Positions 23,254 through 35,097 of a DNA stretch of 64,000 bases are shown here, piece after piece; the stretch's first letter is position 1; each line of letters begins with the position of its first letter. Source of the stretch: Zygaena filipendulae (lineage: Eukaryota; Arthropoda; Insecta; Lepidoptera; Zygaenidae); contig OU015653.1 in assembly GCA_907165275.2 (NCBI GenBank), positions 11,314,001 through 11,378,000 of the forward strand, given 5' to 3'. Below the pieces are notes generated by a model. The model saw only the letters and a list, made by a program, of their open reading frames with translations, was not told where the DNA came from and did not search any database. The position numbers were made by a program, and so were the translations under genes.

Positions 23254-23965
23254 TATATTTTAATACACACATGAAAAACTGCCACTTTTCCATTCAAAAA
23301 GGTACAATGTCGATGTCGTACATGAACCTACAAAAATATATGTCGGAACCGAGGGCTTTGGTTTCCGCCATATTCTTTTGGACGAATTTTGAAAAACGTC
23401 ATCATATTTTTAGACAACAGAGAAAAAATATCCTTTGTTTGATATGGACAGAAAAAACAAACTTCCAACTATAAACCTTGTTTTAGCTTGTAAATATTAA
23501 CACATTGGTAGAAATAAATTACAACAGCATTAAATCCAAAGAGTACCGAGTATACGTTTCCGTCAGGCACAAAGTTCTGTGCCCCGTTTGCGCCTGAGGC
23601 GCTATTCGGCCTAGACGCAAAGATTTATGCTTAAAATATTGCACATACGAAATATTGTACGATAGTTTGTACCCATAATTTACCTACAATTCAGGATTTA
23701 TTTCTGGTGGCCCTTAAATTAGAATTTGTGTTTAGATTTTTATTTGGCAGCGGACAGGTGCGTTAAGCGTGAAATTCAAGGGAATGACATAAATCTAAAA
23801 ATTGCTTTTACTAACAGGTACCGTAAGTACTTTAAATTCTGACTATCAAAAGTTGTTTTTTTTTTTTTTAATTTTGAACAATCTGTCGTGCTTTGTGGGG
23901 TTATTCTAATATGGTTTAATACAACTTTATACTGTACAATACTTATATGTATATAATATAATATA
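23254..23965. other. Unassigned sequence
   Basis: Contains a gcgcctgaggcgc palindrome near 23,590. Nothing else recognised. Confidence 0.4.
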
Positions 23966-24142
23966 TCCCTATAAATTAGAAAGTGACTATGTCTAACCGT
24001 CTGTCTGTTACACTTTCACGGCCTTAACGGCTGAGCCGATCATCATGAAATTTTGTTTAAACATTGTCAGGGCTATTTTTTGCCCCGGAATTCCTGTGGT
24101 AACTCCGAAATTAACGCGGGTGAAACTGCGGGGAACAGCTAG
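23966..24142 (+). mobile_element. Helitron-like copy with intact ends
   Basis: A 177-bp copy flanked by A and T, with TC at 23,966 and CTAG at 24,139-24,142. The hairpin acgcgggtgaaactgcg precedes the end, and a gtctgtctgtt tract marks the 5' part. Confidence 0.8.
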
Positions 24143-24190
24143 TTATTAATGTCTATGTTCAATTATAATAATACCTATTACCTACTATTC

Positions 24191-24242
24191 GTTATTATGC
24201 TGCATAAATGACGAGTCTTTTATAGGTATGCAGCATAATAAC
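24191..24242. repeat. Perfect 16-bp inverted repeat
   Basis: gttattatgctgcata (24,191-24,206) pairs perfectly with 24,227-24,242 around a 20-base loop. No second copy noticed. Confidence 0.85.
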
Positions 24243-24925
24243 CTAAATGAATGTATGCATCAATGAAGTTAACCTTGGTAATTTTTTGGTAGAATTCACT
24301 CCATTGGTGTAACTTTTTTAATAAATAAATATATTTTTCACTTCTCATGCTCTGAAAGTGCTTGTTTGTGCAGGATATAGACTGCACAAAATCGAAATTT
24401 GCTCACAAGTGCATTAGCGTATCTACTCATAAATGTATCTATATTAAGGCAAAGACAGTTGGCTGATACACCTTCGGCGTATGTTGGCGCCTTCGGCTCG
24501 GGCTGCTAAAAGTCTCGGATAAAAATGGTTCGTTTTGTGCAGTTGTTGTAAAATCTACTATTTAACAGCTGGTGTGGTATTTGTTCCGTCAAAATCAAAG
24601 TTTCGTACTTCTCGGTGCTTTCGTAGCTCCATGACTTTCTAGTCCATTCGTACTTCGTCAAGATAGTCATTCCACGGCGCGTCGGATCATAATTCAGAAC
24701 GCATGCGCGACCCCTCGCCTGTGAAACGGCTTGATACATCTCGTTGCTTGAGCCTAATGTTATTTATTGTTTTCTGGTAAAGTAGACATCGGGCGCTTTA
24801 GTCCTTTCGTAGTTACGCAACACTTGCGATGATTTAGGTGGGATGTATTCAGCGCTTGCTTTAGAAATCATGTTTTACGTTGCGACCTCTCGCCTCAGTG
24901 TATAGGTGCATTTTTATAGTATAAC
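24243..24925. other. Unassigned, GC-richer centre
   Basis: The centre (24,460-24,740) contains ccttcggcg and ccttcggctcggg words resembling the core of the hairpin element at 56,156-56,265, but no inverted ends were found. Confidence 0.35.
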
Positions 24926-25100
24926 CTAGCTGTTTACCGCAGCTTCACCTGCAGTAATTTCGGAGTTCCCGCGGAAATTCCGGGATAAAAAGTAGGTACC
25001 CTATGTCCTTCTCTGTGTCCCTGACAACGTGTATGCAAAATTTCATGTTGATCGGTTATCTGAGCCGTAGAGGCGTGAAAGTGTAACAAATAAACAAACA
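24926..25100 (-). mobile_element. Helitron-like copy
   Basis: CTAG at 24,926, then gttcccgcggaaattccgg, cctatgtccttctctgtg and aggcgtgaaagtgtaac. It runs into an A-rich palindrome. Confidence 0.75.
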
Positions 25101-25132
25101 AAAAAAAGTAGTATAAATATACTACTTTTTTT
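25101..25132. repeat. 15-bp perfect hairpin
   Basis: aaaaaaagtagtata (25,101-25,115) is inverted at 25,118-25,132 with a two-base loop. It directly adjoins the 5' end of the preceding Helitron copy. Confidence 0.85.
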
Positions 25133-25800
25133 ATTATTATATAATTCTGAGTAGGTAGTAAAAAAACATCATAATTAAGGTTGGTGTTAAGTCTTATACA
25201 GTAATATCATACATAGGAATGTAATTAAGTCGTAAAACGAAGCGTTCTGAATAAACCATAACATATTATCACACAAGACAAATATTGTGGACTTAATAAA
25301 AACATTTTCTTGTATAATAAAACGTATGTGTGAGTTGCGTGACGTTAAGTTGAAATTATGACAGTCATAATTTCCAAGCGGAATGAGAATGGAATGAACA
25401 ATAATGCAATAATAATGATGTACAATATTTGTCTGTATACAAAATCAGGCATAGTAAACAGTCATGTGATTTGATGAAATTAAAGAAATTTCTCTTTGCC
25501 CTTATTTGTCTAAAAAAAAAATCTACTATTTAATTTTTATCAATCCTAATCATACGTATATTGTCTAGCTGTATTAATTTCGTTGTAAATACGTATAACG
25601 TACGATTGAACTTAAAGTTCCAAAAGACATACCTATTATTAACACCAGTATCTATAGCGGATTACGCAAGATTAATCCTCAGAAACGACTGACCTGACAG
25701 TGCCGCAGAGTTCGAAATATTTCGAGTCAATTCTGACGATTAACGGCGAATAAGCCGCTATAAATGTTACCTACTGTTAATATAATAAGGTAAAAATTAT
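25133..25800. other. Unassigned AT-rich sequence
   Basis: Nothing recognised. Confidence 0.45.
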
Positions 25801-26390
25801 TTTTCATTACTCATACTCGGAAAGTAGGTCTGAAGTTGCCTGAGAAGCGGGTTGAAAGTAACCCTTTTCAGCCCTAGGGAGAATCGCTTTCAACTGACAA
25901 CTGTCAAATTATTAAAAAAAAACTAGGTCTATTTTCACATTTCTATTGAACCATGTTTCAACTTTCTATACAGCCAGCGCGATGTAAAATTGAAATGACG
26001 TAAAGTTTAAGTAGGTATTAATTAAAATAAAATTCACTCACTTTTTCTTAAGCTAATTCCTATTTATATTTTTTTATTTTCTTTAATTAAAACTTAATAA
26101 TTAAAGAAAAAATTTTTTTTAGGTCGCCACAATGTAAATAAAAAATACTGGCTAAATAGCTAGCCGGCCAAAGAAAAAGAAATAGGTGGGAAAGTGTCAA
26201 GCTACTATCCAATCTTCACTCATTTTTTCTTTAACTAATTCCTATTTTTATTTTGACTTTCCTTGCATTCGTAATGAAAAGCACAGTGTTACCCTCGGGA
26301 GAAAGACTTATTTAGTCCCTCGATCTATTGGCCAAACCCCGTCTCGGGACTAAATAAGTTACTTTCACCCCTAGGATAACAATGTACTAT
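25801..26390 (+). repeat. Composite repeat, unit 1 of plus-strand tandem pair
   Basis: About 590 bp, starting ttttcattactcatactcgg and ending cctaggataacaatgtacta. Inside are a direct repeat of ctaattcctattt words, an AT-rich central inverted repeat, and a perfect 14-bp stem (acttatttagtccc at 26,306-26,319 with 26,346-26,359). It is present four times in the window as two tandem pairs in opposite orientation. There are no coding features and no clear terminal inverted repeats, so the class is unknown. Confidence 0.8.
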
Positions 26391-26741
26391 TTCATTACTG
26401 ATACTCGGAAAGTAGGTCTGAAGTTGTAAGTAACACTTTTCAGCCCTAGGGAGAACAGTGTCGCTTTCAACTGACAGCTGGATACTGCAGAAACTCAAGT
26501 TTTTTTTTATGTCATAGGGGGGATACTTACTGGCCAGTAGCACGCCTAATGGTTGATTTATGTAAAATAAAATTCACTCATTTTTTTCTTTAGCTAATTC
26601 CTATTTTTATTTTGACTTTCCTTGCATTCGTAATGAAAAGCACAGTGTTATCCTCGGGAGAAAGACTTATTTAGTCCCTCGATCAAACCCCGTTTTGGGA
26701 CTAAATAAGTTACTTTCACCCCTAGGATAACAATGTACTAT
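26391..26741 (+). repeat. Composite repeat, unit 2, rearranged
   Basis: Starts tcattactgatactcgg straight after unit 1 and keeps both ends of the element. The middle is replaced near 26,490-26,565 by foreign sequence that includes a fragment (ttttttttatgtcatagggg, 26,503 onward) of the repeat seen at 6601-6716. The internal stem is kept (26,665-26,678 with 26,697-26,710) with a shorter loop. Confidence 0.8.
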
Positions 26742-28030
26742 TATTTCTATATACTCTCACCGAATCTAGAATATCCTGCGCCTCATCAGCTTTTACTAAA
26801 CTTTCCTTGTACATATCTAGCTATGAGGCATATAGGTACATAAACGTATACTGTGGCTATATTCTAAGATTTCCTTGCGCTATAACGTTTATAATGCTCT
26901 AAGCGCGTGCGGTAGGTATCTTTACGAGCAATGCCGAGTGGATTACTAGGTAATCGCACTGGATTAGAAGGATGTCACAAATCGTGGCCCATGACCGAGT
27001 CTACGTTTTTGTCCTTGATTCAATTCATAAGCTTATCGCGGATGGAGGGTGCAGAAAAAATAGCTTGAGATTGAAAAATCAAATGGGCATTGATATGGCT
27101 AGTGCATATACGGACATTTGAAAATTCATAAAAAGAGAATATATACCTAAGTATTTATACGTATACTGGTGATCCCATTAGCACCATCCAAAATCATTGT
27201 AAGTTATATTATAACAAACGTTGAGACTTACAGTTCAGAAAGAACATATAAATTTACATCGTTGGTTTTGTACATTTTGCAATAAATCTCCTTAAACTAT
27301 CTGTTATGCCGGTCACTGAGTCCCAGAAGTCAGAACCTACTTTTAGCGTGTTCAAAATTGTTCTTTGCTTTTAACTTGTACCACACACTTTTAACGATTC
27401 CCAGTTAGTTTTTACTACTTTAGGCTGAAGTAACGTTAAAGGTTAGCTAAGGGACGTAGAAACGCTTAGGCGGCTAAGACAATTTTCGGAGTTAAGAGAT
27501 AAAATTGGAGGTTAGTGCCCAGCAGTGGGACCTCTTATAGGTATGATTATAATAAGGGTAGCAATAGTTGTAAATATAATGTAATTTGTCCGGCTTTAGG
27601 GATGTTTATATCTCCACTCGGAAGATTTGAAGTCAATCGCATAGAAAACGGGAAATCGCCCGCTGTGTAAAGTGTTATGTTTTTTGGTATTGGATGTTTG
27701 TTATTTTATATGATTAACTAAAGCTGTTGCCCACTCACGTGTTTAGATGTAGGTACGCTGATCAGCTGATCATGATCACCTCGTCAATATGACACTCATA
27801 GAATTACATTTTTTAAGTTTCAAACTATCATGACTCCTCTTTTCGTATACCGATTGCGACGAAATTATGCCTATCTTGTTCAAATCCGTTCAGTGGTTTT
27901 CATTTGATGCACGTAAAAATCTGATAGTTATAATGCATTATTTTCGTTTATCTTCAATGTACAAAATTACTGCTTACAGTTTAATTCTACGTACGTAGAG
28001 AAATATTATTTGTGACTGAGTTTTAGAAAT
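26742..28030. other. Unassigned AT-rich sequence
   Basis: Nothing recognised. Confidence 0.45.
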
Positions 28031-28060
28031 GTGCCTTTTTTTTGTTTCAGGTAAGAAGTG
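28031..28060 (+). promoter_or_regulatory. Candidate zero-length (recursive) splice site
   Basis: A strong 3' splice site (ccttttttttgtttcag, ending at 28,050) is followed immediately by a 5' splice site (gtaagaagtg). Joined acceptor and donor of this form define the ratchet points used in recursive splicing of long insect introns. No host exon has been identified that would confirm the strand. Alternatively it is the acceptor of an ordinary short exon ending near 28,102. Confidence 0.4.
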
Positions 28061-29040
28061 ATTACTGCGTATTACAGAAGATTTCAGTCTGGCACTGTAC
28101 ACGTACGTATGTGCATAATTAATACAATTTTCACAATAATTATACAGTTTCTTTTATTTATTTTTCTTGACTAAAGTAGGAGTTTTTTGTATTTCTTATT
28201 TTATTTATCTATTTATTTAGAACTCACTTTACAACTATCTTTACAGTTAGAACCTATGCGATATTTACATAAAAGTGTATAGCAAAATATGTTAAGTGTT
28301 AAGTTTTCTAAAAGTTTATAAAGGTTTTGGTCTAACAAAACATAATTGTGTAAAAAAATGGGGCGCGATGGACATCAATACTTGAAGAGAACTTACAAAA
28401 AATGAGTCCCTGAGTATCAGCAACTGTAAACATCAGCATTTGTTGCACACGTGTTTATTATCACAGCAATCCGGAAAGATATTTATATCTATTAAAAACC
28501 AGTTTCTTACTCAAAAGATAATATTTCGCCGCGCAATTCAATACTCAAAAATTGATCATGAATAAAATTAAACCGTAAAATTGATTGTGAAGCGCGTACA
28601 ATGCGCGTTTCGAATAAGGCTTCTGTACCAAGCCAAGCTATAATCAGCATGAACGTGTTTGGAAATGTTAGCTTTTTTTTTATTATTTATCCTGCTGTAG
28701 TCACGTCCAAATGTTGCCTTAAATAAATTGCTCCGAGAATATAATTTCATTATTTTTTCTCTCTGAGTTATGCTAAAACTAGATGTTCTCGTAACTTTTT
28801 CTGGCACTGTCCAACTTTATTTGCCTTTTTTACCGACTTCCAAAAAGGAGGGGGTTATTTATATTGAATCCATAAAGACACCTACAGTTATATTGCTACA
28901 TAATGTATTTATGTGTAACATGCGGTCGCTATTTTAGTAGATACCTACAATAAGTAGAGTCATTAAAAATTAACGGCTTTTTTACTCTCATTACCAATAT
29001 AATTTTTTGGACTAAAGCTGCGGACTTAAAAAAAATTGAA
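28061..29040. other. Unassigned; one repeat motif
   Basis: Near 28,829 the words ttttaccgacttccaaaaag and gagggggttat resemble the edge of a repeat common in Lepidoptera. The rest is unrecognised. Confidence 0.4.
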
Positions 29041-29146
29041 TAGATAAGCATGACCCTTGTACATGTTTACTTTTATACAAATTTCTTTCTTTTTATATTG
29101 TCCTGGTGTATATTAATCGTTAAATAAAATAAATGAATAAATAAAA
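29041..29146 (+). mobile_element. LINE 3' end
   Basis: gcatgacccttgtacatgt, tttctttctttttatattgt and an aaataaaataaatgaataa tail match the minus-strand LINE end at 3393-3490. Only the terminal 100 bases are present. Confidence 0.6.
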
Positions 29147-29179
29147 GTTGAGCTTGTGATCACAATTTAGTGCAAAATA

Positions 29180-29320
29180 TCTATCTCCCGCGGTTTCATT
29201 CGCGGCCATTTCGGAGCTCCCGCGGGAATTCTGGGATAAAAGTACCCTTCGTCCTTCTCCGTGCCACTCACAAGGTGCATTGAAATGGTGATCGGTCCAA
29301 CCGTTCACGCGTGATGCCGT
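29180..29320 (-). mobile_element. Helitron-like copy
   Basis: ctcccgcggtttcattcgcg hairpin, gctcccgcgggaattctgg palindrome, gtccttctccgtgcc. The CTAG end is mutated to atct and the 5' end is lost. Confidence 0.65.
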
Positions 29321-30123
29321 GACCAAGGGAAATAGGAATTATATTTTGTAATACATATGATAAGATTGATCTTATGATCCTAAATAAAAGGAAATTAAAA
29401 AAAAATACTCGTATAGATTAAGATTATAGTTATGCATGTGTGTATGTGATAATGAACTTTGATTAGGTACAACTATTTCATGCGGGAAGTTAAGTTTTCA
29501 AAACGAACCCACTAAAATATTTAGAACTGTGTTTATTTAAATAATTCATCCTTTGAGCCGTTATTTGTAGCGACCATATGTATAGTACTATATTAAGCTT
29601 TTATCACACGCAAAATATATCTAAATCTTTACATGTTATGCAATAAATGTAAACAAGTTGTTACTGACTCCGGGCGAACGAACGAATAAGTGAATGGTAT
29701 GCGAATGAGTGAATGAAAGCCTTCTGAACACACACAACCATTAGTCAACTACAGCTAGCCATTATCCTAATGGGATCTCAAACCGCTCGCCCATTTGATG
29801 AGAGATTACTGACTCACTAATAAAGGTACATGAGTTTTACTGTTTTAAATTATCTCCGCTTATCCTACATTTTAAACAGCAGTGGAGGCGATCCTGTCTG
29901 TGAATCTTTGACTGTAATCTTTTAAAAATTATCTGTTATGGAATGGATTTGAAAAAATCAATTTCTAGTTTTTAGCTCGCTACAGCACTCTGTTGCAGTC
30001 AAACATAAAGGCATAGTGCCTGTATTTTTTTTTCGTCACAACTCTCTCTTGATTTCCTGATAAAGACGATGGAACGGTTTTTTTTTCCTGACTCTTATTA
30101 TACTAATTCATTATTTTATGGTA
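29321..30123. other. Unassigned AT-rich sequence
   Basis: Nothing recognised. Confidence 0.45.
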
Positions 30124-30451
30124 ATAGGGATGTTGACTAATTTTTTTTTTAGTCCATCTTGTAGATTATTAAAAAATATTGGACACGTATTTTTTCTTTT
30201 TTTACGTAATCAAAAAATAACGGCGATATATTGAGTTGAAATTTCGCGTGACGTCACTATTCTGAAAGTTTGTATGGCGGTTTTGCGGTTAGTGACGTCA
30301 CGACCTCCTCATCCTAAACTTTAATGCGCTTTATCTCTGTATATTTTAATTTATTTAAAAAAGCAAAAAATACGTGTCAATTTTTTTTTTTTATTTTCTA
30401 ACTGACGGACTAATTAGAATTTTGATTTTCAAAAGTAGTCAACATCCCTAT
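30124..30451 (+). mobile_element. CRE-carrying MITE, best-preserved copy
   Basis: Perfect terminal inverted repeats (atagggatgttgacta at left, complement of tagtcaacatccctat at right) flanked by TA. TGACGTCA at 30,249-30,256 and 30,293-30,300. Few differences from the 815-1146 copy suggest recent spread. Confidence 0.8.
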
Positions 30452-32821
30452 TAACAAAGGAATATGGTAGTGCTCGATAGATTGCAGTGAAAAAAAATTT
30501 GCACTAGTTTCACTATTCAGGAAGAAAACAGAAATACGTTATCCATTTGTATTCAATAATGCTTGCGAATCCTCTTAAATGAAGTGAAGAAGATGATACC
30601 AATTTTGTTTTGAATGGATTAAGATAGGTTAAAAAAATAGAACTAATCACGCTCCATAATTGATCATAACATGAACACAGCGTGTTTATCCGTTTCCGAC
30701 TCTCAGTCCGACAAAAAGGAGTTTCATTCAATCCATTCAACACATGTTCCGAATGAGACACGTTCACTCGAGCTGCGAGATCGAGCACAATCAGATGGAC
30801 AGTCCATTTGGATAATCGATTCAACGAGATCGATTCACAACCCTATTCAACAATGTTGTCACTGTCTATAGCGGATTAAAAAATTTAATGAAAACCGTGT
30901 TTTCGATTCAACGAATATAAGATAAATAAATTGTACATTATACTGTCAAAGGCTGGAGCTGAGCAAATAAGGGAAGGACCAGACAGCTGCCGAGTCCTTC
31001 TCAAGTTTTTTTTAAACTGAGACCTCGCTAAATTGACAATGCTAAGAAGACGAGAGAGACCTATTTAATTAAGTCGCGAGTTCTAATATTTATTAAGATT
31101 TATAACACTATCATAATATTTTACCGCATCATTTAACCGTGCAAACTAAACGAAATCTAAATGAAATCATGTTTTGTCACTAAATTAAGAAATACATTTT
31201 TGTTTTTTTAATTCCACGCCTGTGTTTCCGGCTCCGTGTTTAATTTCGGACAAAATAAAGTATAAATTAAAAGAGCAAAAAAAGACCAAGCAGACAGGTG
31301 TCAAATACTTAATGACAATCCAACCATTTCGTTTTCAAGCTACAGTGGTTTTTAGTGACTCGACTTTTAACGTTGACCTCATAACTTATTGAGTGACCCG
31401 ATATAAGCAGCTAGCATAATATTCTAATGCAAAAAGTAAATCTAATAACGTTTGCATACTTTTAGAAGATCTTCATGTGACGCGATTCGTATCAGTACAG
31501 AAACCATTTCGGTGGGTGAGTAACAACCTTACTGCTTTCAACCACTCATTCACTTACATGTAGGTTAAGAAGCAGTGCTTACTGTATGAAAACGCATAAA
31601 AGCGACGTTGGTAGGCCGTCACGCGAGCGTATCGAGCGTATCACGCCACCGCAGTGCGGTTTGATCACACCGATTTTTTAAGTGCAAACCTCTTTATGCA
31701 CGTTGGGCACTTTTGGGATGGGGAACCCCCTCACGAAAATAATAAACGACTATAATAACAAACAACATCAAGTTACTCTTAACTTGATATTTCTTCAGCA
31801 TTTAAACTTGATACCGAAATATTTCAACGAAAGGTGCCAAAAACGGCTACTTTTGACAGTTTCAATAAATCTTGTTTTTTGTCTTCTTCTTCTTCGTCTT
31901 TAATAATGGCGTCTATTATAACAATTTTTCCAATGACAATGTTTCCTAGTAATAAAAATATCTTCTACTTCTTCAAATATGGCAAAACGCCAACGACAAT
32001 GTTAGATTGATCCCCAAGTTAGGTAAAACATGGTTCTCTCAAAGTTCAGTTTCTTGCTCAGGGTTCAAAATAAATGAAAGGTGAATGATTATTTCACTAG
32101 ACTAACATGACACGCGTGTTTTTGGTACGGCTTTACCCTTCAACAACCTTTTTATATGTCACAGTACTGCAGAATTATCAACAAAAAATAAAATATTCGC
32201 CCTAATTTAAATATTCTACGATTGTTTTTTAAGTGATATATCCATAAATATCATAGAAGATAATTTACCTACTGTTTTTTAAAATGGATGGTGCTATTTT
32301 CATTCCTGTGTGCACCATATCAATGTCAAGTGTTAATTGACCACTAATGTTGCACGTTGATTTTTCACTTTACATTTATGCAAGACTTGTGCAATTCGCA
32401 AGAATAGGTTGTTGCCTATTAAATAAAGTTTAAAAATCTAACCGAACCTCGATTCGACGCAATAGATCCGCAAGTGTAGAAGGTAAGCACGGGCAGACAT
32501 AATGAAAGCTCGGCGTGTACATATTTTCTATACAATTATTAGTTTCCATACCTACACGATATATTGTAGAACGAATAAAGAACGATGAGAGAATTTTATT
32601 GAATTTTTGTAAGCTTACGAATATTATTGAGGTACAATTTTCAAAAATTTATTTCATTGAATTACTTAGGACTTTTTTTACTTTGCATAAAATTGCCTGT
32701 TATCGGTTGGGTTGCGTGAGTGAGTGTGTTAGAGATCACAATTTTAGGTTTACTAAAACATAATTACATCAAAGACATTGGGCGAATTTGCTGAGACCTG
32801 CTAATCCTAATCTAAAGTTAC
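30452..32821. other. Unassigned sequence
   Basis: Contains a short duplicated gagcgtatc pair and gcgtatcacgccaccgc near 31,628-31,652, and a cttctt microsatellite near 31,883. Overlapping opposite frames at 30,513-30,871 have no domain signal. Confidence 0.4.
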
Positions 32822-33012
32822 TTAATATTTTATAGAGGTAAAGTTTGTGAGTTTGTGAGTTGTAAGGTTGTAGGAGGTAATCTCTGGATCTACTGAACCA
32901 ATTTTGAAAATTCTTTTACCAATAGAATGTTATTAGAGTATTCCTGAGATTCATAGGGTACTTCTTATCCCGAGATTCCCGCGGGAACTCCGAAACCGCG
33001 GGAGAACAGCTA
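32822..33012 (+). mobile_element. Helitron-like copy
   Basis: Subfamily with ttgtgagtttgtgagttg and atctactgaaccaattttg. Retains the gattcccgcgggaactccg palindrome, but the hairpin is shortened to aaccgcggg. Ends in cagcta. Confidence 0.65.
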
Positions 33013-33172
33013 TTTGTATTATAAATGCGAATGTTAGATTTCTTTGTTTGTTACACTTTCACGGCCGATCATGTCAGGGGTAAAGAAAAGGACATATTAT
33101 CTAAGCTAGGTACTTTTTAACGGAATTCCCGCTGGAACTCCAAAATTAACACGGATGAAAAACAGTGGGGCA
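33013..33172 (+). mobile_element. Helitron-like copy in tandem with previous
   Basis: tattataaatgcgaatgtt start, ttgttacactttcacggcc, ggaattcccgctggaactcc. The 3' hairpin and CTAG are eroded to aaaacagtgggg. Confidence 0.6.
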
Positions 33173-33502
33173 AAATAAGAGTAAACTATCCTTGTTCAGT
33201 TATTTTAATGGATCACCTTCACCATAGTACGAAGCTGTGATACTAGGTATACATCTAGAAGTTTTTAATCTCATAATGCCATTTATCGCCAACGGAATAT
33301 GTAGGTAAGGTTAGTAGGGGTAAAGAGGGGGCATTATTCAAATAGTGCACTATCTATCAACGTCGGCTGACTATTACGTGCCGCCGCGCGCCGTCCGATG
33401 CAGGTGTCGTATTGACATATTGAATACGAATATAAATGTACTCTGTTTTCACATGTTACATTTTTACTTCAACATAATATTCCGTGGGCCTGATAACCTA
33501 TA
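33173..33502. other. Unassigned sequence
   Basis: A short GC-rich run (cgtgccgccgcgcgccgtcc near 33,376) with no identified function. Confidence 0.4.
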
Positions 33503-33745
33503 TTTGGACGCAGATAAGCAATAACATGTTAATCCACAAAATGAAGTTATTGATACAGAACGATTTATTGAAAGTTAGAGAACGTTTTTCAATTATGTGT
33601 TTACTTCATTACATTGTATAAATGTGTAACAATATGTTGAACATAAAAAAAAATTTGACACAAAATGGCGCTATAGTTTTAAAACACGATTTACTCAAAA
33701 TTTCTCCAGTGTGGGTTAACACACTATTGCTTATCTATGTCCATT
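33503..33745 (-). mobile_element. MITE with TGTTAACCCA ends, inverted copy
   Basis: Partner of the copy at 20,318-20,558. The left end reads ttggacgcagataagcaata and the complement of the right end reads tggacatagataagcaatag. 243 bp. Confidence 0.7.
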
Positions 33746-33968
33746 TGAAGTGGCTCATAGGGAAATATTGGGTACATGCTTTTTGAAGCGAGTGTAAACC
33801 TAGAAATTTGTATAACGTCACGCTCTACATAACGGACCCTGGTGCTTGTTGTCAATGGTTTTGTGCCAACCGAATTCTGAATTCTGTGACTTATGATGCA
33901 TAATGTTTGTGTGAAACTTCCATGGGTACGGTGAAACTTTGTTACGTTACCTTATTATATCCGTTTAA
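33746..33968. other. Unassigned sequence
   Basis: Nothing recognised. Confidence 0.4.
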
Positions 33969-34191
33969 TCCTACTATCCTACTAATATTATGAAAGTGAA
34001 AGAGTGGATGTTTGGATATTTGGATGTTTGAATGTTTGTTACTTAATCACGCAAAAACGGCTAAACGGATTTGGATGAAATTTGGCATGCACGTTGTCAG
34101 GGGTATAGAAAAGGACATAGGGTACTTTTTATCCCGGGATTCTCGCAGGAACTCTGAAATTACCGCGGGTGAAACCGCGGTGCACAGCTAG
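33969..34191 (+). mobile_element. Helitron-like copy, first of head-to-tail pair
   Basis: A before TC at 33,969, and CTAG at 34,188-34,191. The textbook subterminal hairpin ccgcgggtgaaaccgcgg (34,163-34,180) lies seven bases before CTAG. The 5' part has ttggatgtttgaatgtttg and cacgcaaaaacggctaaacg. No coding sequence, so non-autonomous. Confidence 0.85.
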
Positions 34192-34376
34192 TCCTGCTAT
34201 CCTACTAATATTATGAATGTGAAAGTGTGGATGTTTGGATGTTTGTTACTCAATCACGCAAAAACGGGTGAACGGATTTGGATGAAATTTAGCATGCACG
34301 TTGTCAGGAGTACAGAGAAGGACAAAGAGTAATTTTATCCCGGAATTCTCGCGGGAACTCCGAAATTACCGCGGGT
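34192..34376 (+). mobile_element. Helitron-like copy, second of head-to-tail pair
   Basis: Its TC starts at 34,192, directly after the CTAG of the first copy. The body matches the first copy closely up to accgcgggta, where the 3' hairpin is cut short and no CTAG follows. Confidence 0.8.
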
Positions 34377-34905
34377 AGTTTTTCGTAAGAATACATTAAG
34401 GTGTTGTGGTCAAATAGAATGCAGATTGCAGAGTGACAGCTTAGGCGCCACGTTCGAGTCACGTTTTCTCTTTGGAATATTGGTTGACCTTTTCGTGATT
34501 ATATTGTCTTTGTTTCTTTTTTTAACGTTTATCGCGCGTCTACACACTGATACAAACACACGTTTTTTTTGTAAGTATATGAAATCCACCAACCAGTTCT
34601 ATATTTATGCAAATTTAAGCAAATTAGCAAATGAGATGTCCATGCTAACAATCTGCAGTTGGCTTCGACGGTCCAACGTCCGCATCTGTCACGTCTGCTG
34701 CCCGATCATTGGTCACAGCGGTGAACATGAAGACAAAAATAAAATTTTTACTTCGCTTTATGATTCCAAATTGGTACAATTTACTAGTACCTACCGTATG
34801 TTTTCGATCACAACGAATTGTTTTTTAACGTAAAGAAAGATAAATTATATCTTAAGCCTAGATAGAATACAAGTTTAGCAAAATCAGTAGGTAATATAAT
34901 GATAA
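34377..34905. other. Unassigned, GC-richer stretch
   Basis: A 135-codon plus-strand frame (34,426-34,833) with a hydrophobic segment near residues 16-38 is present but has no family match I recognise. An opposing frame also exists. Probably non-coding. Confidence 0.35.
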
Positions 34906-35097
34906 TCCATACTAATAATATTACAAAGAGGTAAAGTTTGTGAGTTAGTGACGTTTTAGGGATAATCTCCGGATCTACTGAACCTGATTTTGAAAGTTCT
35001 TTCACTTATAGGAAGCTACTGTAGTCCTGATCCTGAGTGACTGTAGAGTGAGTGAGTGAGTGAGTACTTTTTACCCCGAAATTCGCACGGCAACTCG
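34906..35097 (+). mobile_element. Helitron-like copy with gagt microsatellite
   Basis: 5' part with atactaataatattacaaag and atctactgaacctg. An internal gagtgagtgagtgagtgag run occurs at about 35,048-35,066. The 3' hairpin and CTAG are missing. Confidence 0.6.

Noticed and set aside
34426..34833. 135-codon frame with a hydrophobic segment
   Set aside because: Opposite-strand frame overlaps, no family motif, and this length is expected by chance in the window.
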